NCBI GenBank assembly: GCA_002010925.1
Contig: MTLR01000014.1
Location: forward strand, 1-6,470
DNA length: 6,470 nucleotides
Direction: 5' to 3'
Origin: Candidatus Bathyarchaeota archaeon JdFR-04
GTDB lineage: Archaea > Thermoproteota > Bathyarchaeia > Bathyarchaeales > UBA233
The translations under genes and the position numbers were made by a program. Positions 4,997 through 6,470 of the stretch are shown here, piece after piece. Numbering within the stretch: the first letter of the stretch is position 1; each line of letters starts with the position of its first letter. The notes below the pieces were generated by a model, which made no database searches, had not been told where the DNA came from, and saw only the letters and a program-made list of their open reading frames with translations.

Positions 4997-5022
4997 CCAG
5001 AGTTGAGGAAGTGCTCCCTAAA

Positions 5023-5679
5023 ATGAGTTTGATCCCTGAACAGCATAAGAAACACATAAAAGAGGAACTCGCCCAAAAACTGCAAAACCCAGTGAAAATC
5101 GTGATGTTTACCCAAGAGATTGAATGCCAATTTTGCGCCCAAACAAGACAATTGGTTGAAGAATTGGCATCGTTAAACGATAAAATTGAAGTTGAGGTTT
5201 ACGATTTCCTTGTGGATTCCAACAAAGCAAGAGAATATGGCGTGGACAAAGTTCCAGCAGTAATAATTAGGGGCAAAAAAGATTATGGCATCCGTTTCTA
5301 CGGGATACCGTACGGATATGAGTTTCAATCTCTTCTAGAAGCCCTGATAAGCATTTCTAGAGGGGGAACAAGCCTATTAGATGATACTAGAGAAAAGCTT
5401 AAAAAAATAACAACACCGGTTAACATTAAAGTTTTTGTAACTCTCACTTGTCCATATTGTCCACTTGTTGCAAACATGGCTTACAAATTCGCCCTAGAAA
5501 GCGACATGATAAAAGCAGAGATCATTGACATAGGTGAGTTTCCTCATATAGGACATAAATACGGAGTCATGGGCGTCCCAAAAACCGTTATAAACGAAAA
5601 AATAGAAGTCGTTGGAGCAGTTTCTGAGGACATCTTTCTGGAAAATATACTTCTCGCGGTTCACTCAACTCTTACTTAA
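5023..5679 (+). CDS. pdo: Protein disulfide oxidoreductase (two-thioredoxin-fold PDO)
   Basis: A 218-aa cytoplasmic protein of two tandem thioredoxin/glutaredoxin-like units, the layout of Pyrococcus furiosus PDO (about 226 aa). The N-terminal unit has C35-Q-F-C38, with the cis-proline at P78 (KVPAV). The C-terminal unit has C143-P-Y-C146 (TCPYCPLV), with cis-proline P186 (GVPKT). PDOs form, reduce and isomerise protein disulfides and are typical of thermophiles that keep intracellular disulfides; a thioredoxin reductase-like partner is usual. The ATG at 5023 is chosen because MSLIPEQHKKHIKEE matches the family N terminus in phase. The frame is open further upstream into lrp, and a GTG at 5011 is a weaker option. 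A GAGGA motif lies 13 nt upstream of the ATG, longer than ideal. It sits between lrp and the M24 gene, probably one transcript. Confidence 0.93.
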   Translation: MSLIPEQHKKHIKEELAQKLQNPVKIVMFTQEIECQFCAQTRQLVEELASLNDKIEVEVYDFLVDSNKAREYGVDKVPAVIIRGKKDYGIRFYGIPYGYEFQSLLEALISISRGGTSLLDDTREKLKKITTPVNIKVFVTLTCPYCPLVANMAYKFALESDMIKAEIIDIGEFPHIGHKYGVMGVPKTVINEKIEVVGAVSEDIFLENILLAVHSTLT

Positions 5680-5700
5680 AAACTAAAGTTGGATAAGAAT

Positions 5701-6470
5701 ATGATTAGCAAAGAAAAATTGGAAAAAAGAGTTAGACGCTTCCAAGAGCTGATGAAACAAAATGAAATTGACGCTTCAATCATCCGAACCTTATCGTCTT
5801 TTACCTATTTCACAGGAACAAAATGGCTCAGGCCGGCCCTTTTCATTCCGGCTGAAGGCACACCCATAGCCTTTGTTTTCAAGTATGAAGCTGAAGAATT
5901 CATGGAGAATAGTTGGATAAGAAACGTCAAAACATACATGAAAGCAGAAGAATTAATGAAAGAAGTTAGTGGGACAATACGCAAATATGGATGTAAGACT
6001 GTGGGGTTCGACTATAGTGTTGAAAGAGATTCGTACGTTCTCTTCTTCGAACTTTTCAAGAAACTAAACGCCCAAGCAAACATCGTGGATGTTCATCCCC
6101 TAATTATGCAACTGCGGATGATAAAAGAGCTGGATGAAATAGAGGCTATCAAACAGGCCTCGCGAATAGTCGAGCGTGGGATGCAAAAAGCCATAGAAAC
6201 CATTGATGAAGGAAAAACCGAATTGGAGGTTGCCGCCGAGGCCTTGGGCGAAATGATGAAGAATGGAGCTGAAAATCCTCACATTTATGTTACCACTGGT
6301 CAAAAACCAAGAATCCACGCAGAGCCACGAAGCCGTGTGAGAATACAGCCTAACGACACAGTCGAAATAGTTGTATCCGCTGACCATAACGGTTACTATA
6401 GCAATATGACCCGAACAGCCTTTCTAGGGACATTATCCGTTGAGAAACGTAACGCCTACGAAACCTTTAT
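5701..6470 (+). CDS. M24-family protein (Xaa-Pro peptidase/creatinase-like), partial
   Basis: The first 256 codons are present; the gene continues past the right edge. Residues 1 to about 140 look like the creatinase/prolidase N-terminal domain (VRRFQELMKQNEIDASIIR, then SFTYFTGT and RPALFIPAEG). From about 143 the pita-bread catalytic domain begins (LRMIKELDEIEAIKQASRIV), followed by HIYVTTGQKPRIHAEP and then NGYYSNMTRT. In active M24 metallopeptidases, the strand before this block carries an Asp ligand (as in IDAG) and the TRT motif is preceded by a second Asp (SDxTRT). Here those positions are Val224 and Asn235. Two of the five metal ligands are therefore missing, so it may be a metal-independent enzyme, like creatinase, or a non-catalytic homologue. 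The remaining ligands lie outside the window. It starts 21 nt after the PDO stop. The family is firm; peptidase activity is doubtful. Confidence 0.85.
   Translation, partial: MISKEKLEKRVRRFQELMKQNEIDASIIRTLSSFTYFTGTKWLRPALFIPAEGTPIAFVFKYEAEEFMENSWIRNVKTYMKAEELMKEVSGTIRKYGCKTVGFDYSVERDSYVLFFELFKKLNAQANIVDVHPLIMQLRMIKELDEIEAIKQASRIVERGMQKAIETIDEGKTELEVAAEALGEMMKNGAENPHIYVTTGQKPRIHAEPRSRVRIQPNDTVEIVVSADHNGYYSNMTRTAFLGTLSVEKRNAYETF

Noticed and set aside
4840..5022. Upstream extension of the PDO frame into lrp
   Set aside because: The added 61 residues are Lys/Arg/Asn-rich with no family match and come from the lrp coding region read in another frame; the PDO family N terminus begins at the ATG at 5023.
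6100..6387. Minus-strand open frame of 95 codons
   Set aside because: It lies wholly inside the M24 coding region, which has clear conserved motifs on the plus strand.
1..6470. CRISPR array, tRNA/rRNA, insertion sequence or attachment site
   Set aside because: No regularly spaced repeats, tRNA-like cloverleaf, transposase motifs or terminal inverted repeats were seen on either strand.

Overview
The window looks like a piece of an anaerobic archaeal chromosome, moderately AT-rich. The evidence is the AAGGTGA/GGAGGTGA-type ribosome binding sites, BRE/TATA-like promoters instead of -35/-10 boxes, TTG starts, an archaeal-type two-domain protein disulfide oxidoreductase and an Lrp/AsnC regulator. 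The lineage cannot be fixed from this sequence; an uncultured thermophilic or sediment archaeon (for example Bathyarchaeia-like) is a guess.

Layout. At the left edge is the C-terminal end of a nitroreductase-family protein (+, 2-181). A minus-strand cluster then reads leftward from 2308: bacterioferritin-like protein (2308-1889), two-iron superoxide reductase/desulfoferrodoxin (1879-1502), a small cysteine-rich protein with no standard start codon (about 1446-1249), a free-standing flavodoxin (1165-722) and a ferritin-like diiron protein (700-221). Rubredoxin (2505-2666, +, TTG start) is transcribed divergently from this cluster. A second minus-strand operon encodes an OsmC/Ohr-family protein (4390-3971) and an A-type flavodiiron protein, FprA (3958-2774). 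Divergent from it is a plus-strand unit: Lrp/AsnC regulator (4562-4996), protein disulfide oxidoreductase (5023-5679) and an M24-family (Xaa-Pro peptidase/creatinase-like) protein that runs off the right edge.

How the parts fit. Most of the window is an oxygen and oxidative-stress defence island of a strict anaerobe. Superoxide reductase turns superoxide into peroxide, flavodiiron protein reduces O2 (or NO) to water (or N2O), and OsmC-type peroxidase can remove organic peroxides. The two ferritin-fold proteins hold or oxidise iron and may consume peroxide, and PDO maintains protein disulfides. Rubredoxin and flavodoxin are the likely electron carriers to superoxide reductase and flavodiiron protein. 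The Lrp-type regulator sits head to head with osmC-fprA across a 171-bp region that carries two opposed TATA-like promoters and several repeat motifs, so it is the best local candidate for controlling both units.

Less routine points are the hidden Cys-rich gene with a strong Shine-Dalgarno but no ATG/GTG/TTG, an M24 protein that has lost two metal-ligand aspartates, and the repeat architecture between lrp and osmC. No tRNA, rRNA, CRISPR, insertion sequence or obvious sign of recent transfer was seen.
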